Shown here piece after piece: positions 14,775 through 15,736 of a DNA stretch of 15,736 nt. Position 1 is the stretch's first letter, and the number at the start of each line of letters is the position of its first letter. The notes beneath the pieces were generated by a model. The model saw only the letters and a list, made by a program, of their open reading frames with translations, was not told where the DNA came from and made no database searches. The position numbers and the translations under genes were made by a program. Source of the stretch: Chloroflexota bacterium (lineage in GTDB: Bacteria > Chloroflexota > Dehalococcoidia > E44-bin15); NCBI GenBank assembly GCA_015222405.1, contig JADFVG010000220.1, positions 1 to 15,736 on the forward strand, in the 5' to 3' direction.

Positions 14775-15522
14775 AAATCCCTGGGGAAGAGAGGCAACTT
14801 TATGCCGACGGCGCAGGAGCAGAAGGCGGGAATTGGAACTAATGCTTCAATTAGGCAAAATCAAGCCAAATGCTCGCATCCTCGATATCGGCTGCGGTGC
14901 CGCGTACCAATGCTCACTTTTAAAGAGCAGGGGTTATAATATCGTTTGTACAGATGTAGCGAATGGTGTGACTTATACCAATTTAGACGTTTTATCCGAT
15001 TGCAGTCATTTGCCATCCAAAGACAACTGCTTTGATGTAGTTTACTCTTCCCATCTGCTCGAACATGCTCAAGATAAAACCAAAGCTTTACACGAAATGA
15101 TGCGAGTTCTTGATCCTAATGGCAATATATATGTAATAGTGCCAACTTGGATATGGAAAATAGGCCAGCTCATCACTTATTACCCCATACCAATAGCTCG
15201 TTTTGCAAAATGGGTCTTAAGTAAAGAGGAGCAAGACCTAGCCATGAAAACGGAAATGCCAAAAAGTGTGGGCAAGTTCAAAAGCCTTTGTTTAAAGGCT
15301 AAACGCAATTGCTTCCCTGAGGTGCACGGCACATCCCTAAGCAATCTGGAAGAGCTGAGATCATTTCGAATATCAAGTTGGTTAAAATTATTCAGAAGCA
15401 GTGGGTTAAATGTGACCAAAGTGGTTATAGGACCATTGTATGTGCCTTCTGAGCTTCCCTTGCCTACTATTAATGCCAGTAGATTGGGAATTTGCAGCAG
15501 TATTATTTTTGCCTTGAGTTAA
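14764..15522 (+). CDS. Class I SAM-dependent methyltransferase (type 11)
   Basis: A 252-residue protein. Motif I is RILDIGCGA (38-46), strand 2 ends VCTDVANG, LPSKDNCFDVVYSSHLLEH (83-101) contains the HLLEH signature of the UbiE/type 11 group, and EMMRVLDPNGNIYVIVP follows. The N-terminus has an arginine cluster (RRRRSRRR, 15-22), possibly contacting phosphate or membrane. I chose ATG 14764 because GGAGG at 14754-14758 gives 5-nt spacing; an in-frame ATG at 14734 would deepen the overlap with the GT4 gene and lacks a clear site. The C-terminal part (130-252) is not recognisable beyond basic and hydrophobic stretches. It is likely another sugar or chain-end methyltransferase. It shares the AT-rich composition of its two upstream neighbours (22 of 60 G+C in 15121-15180). 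Confidence 0.85.
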   Translation: MTFRNPWGREATLCRRRRSRRRELELMLQLGKIKPNARILDIGCGAAYQCSLLKSRGYNIVCTDVANGVTYTNLDVLSDCSHLPSKDNCFDVVYSSHLLEHAQDKTKALHEMMRVLDPNGNIYVIVPTWIWKIGQLITYYPIPIARFAKWVLSKEEQDLAMKTEMPKSVGKFKSLCLKAKRNCFPEVHGTSLSNLEELRSFRISSWLKLFRSSGLNVTKVVIGPLYVPSELPLPTINASRLGICSSIIFALS

Positions 15523-15584
15523 TGGTGAAGTTGGGTCAGCTCGGTTAAGAGTATGGTTACGATTTCTTTCTCCTGGGTTGTAGG
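15523..15584. other. 62-bp gap between last methyltransferase and secreted-protein gene
   Basis: This is the longest gap without a gene or mini-ORF and it marks the return from AT-rich to GC-richer sequence. I see no hairpin followed by a T run, and only a poor promoter-like pair (TTGGGT at 15531, TATGGT at 15552, spacer 15 bp). No regulatory site can be supported. Confidence 0.4.
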
Positions 15585-15736
15585 ATGAAACACAAAAGGA
15601 AAGTGCTTCACATCGGATTTGCAGCCTTAGCGCTGGCCTTATTGCTGATGGCTAGCCTCCCTTCCCCGGCCCGGGCTCAGGGGAACTCAACCACTGTAGG
15701 CACCCTCTCGCTGGCTACAGCCTTTGAGAGTATTTC
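15585..15736 (+). CDS. Secreted or surface protein with Sec signal peptide, 3' truncated by window edge
   Basis: The frame from ATG 15585 is open to the window end (50 full codons). The translation begins MKHKRKVLHIG, a basic n-region, continues with a hydrophobic core (FAALALALLLMASL, 12-25) and reaches SPARA followed by Gln-Gly, an AXA signal peptidase I site with predicted cleavage after residue 32. The mature part begins QGNSTTVGTLSLATAFESI, too little to assign a family; the small Ser/Thr/Ala-rich start would suit an extracellular beta-rich repeat protein, but that is a guess. A weak TAGG lies just before the ATG. G+C is higher again here, so the AT-rich block ends between 15523 and about 15600. 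It may be a separate transcription unit or the next operon member. Confidence 0.72.
   Translation, partial: MKHKRKVLHIGFAALALALLLMASLPSPARAQGNSTTVGTLSLATAFESI

Noticed and set aside
15531..15557. A sigma-70-like promoter before the secreted-protein gene
   Set aside because: TTGGGT and TATGGT match the consensus poorly and the spacer is 15 bp, so the pair is not distinguishable from chance.

Overview
The window is one dense, single-strand (+) polysaccharide biosynthesis locus. It carries 15 intact or partial glycan genes, then the start of a gene for a secreted protein at the right edge. It contains the parts expected of a Wzx/Wzy-dependent pathway: an initiating sugar-phosphate transferase, nucleotide-sugar enzymes, a Wzz-like chain-length protein, an O-antigen polymerase/ligase, a Wzx flippase, four GT4 and one GT2 glycosyltransferases, and two methyltransferases. 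The product is probably a capsule, exopolysaccharide or O-antigen-like surface glycan. The organism cannot be fixed from the sequence. It is a bacterium with strong GGAGG-type ribosome binding sites and roughly 55% GC in most of the locus; an environmental lineage such as Chloroflexota is possible, but this is a guess. No outer-membrane export gene (Wza type) is visible, so the cell-envelope type stays open.

Layout. 1-507: C-terminal part of the initiating transferase. 500-3364: a three-gene sugar cassette (Gfo/Idh/MocA oxidoreductase, left-handed beta-helix acyltransferase, DegT/DnrJ/EryC1 aminotransferase) that most likely makes a 3-acylamino sugar nucleotide. 3260-3480: an imperfect 110-bp tandem duplication (period 111 bp) covering the last 34 codons of the aminotransferase and the ribosome binding site behind it. 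It leaves a 34-codon mini-ORF between the aminotransferase and the Wzz-like gene. 3481-4440: Wzz-like protein. 4453-5439: UDP-sugar epimerase. 5417-7563: two GT4 enzymes. 7567-9042: polymerase/ligase. 9065-10219: third GT4. 10274-11773: flippase. 11781-12800: GT2. 12797-15522: methyltransferase, GT4, methyltransferase in a clearly more AT-rich block. 15585-15736: start of a gene with a Sec signal peptide.

How it works together (inference). The initiating transferase loads a sugar phosphate on undecaprenyl phosphate. The oxidoreductase, aminotransferase, acyltransferase and epimerase supply sugar nucleotides. Five glycosyltransferases extend the repeat unit to about five or six sugars, the flippase moves it across the membrane, and the polymerase joins units under control of the Wzz-like protein. 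The methyltransferases may decorate a sugar or cap the chain. Gaps are at most 62 bp where no gene or mini-ORF lies, and many genes overlap by 4-23 bp, so the locus reads as one translationally coupled operon. No stretch over 300 bp lacks a gene. I saw no tRNA, rRNA, CRISPR array, insertion sequence or convincing intrinsic terminator.

The most distinctive observation is the 110-bp tandem duplication. It apparently placed a duplicated coding tail and a duplicated Shine-Dalgarno between two genes of the operon. Next in interest is the AT-rich methyltransferase/GT4/methyltransferase block, which looks separately acquired.
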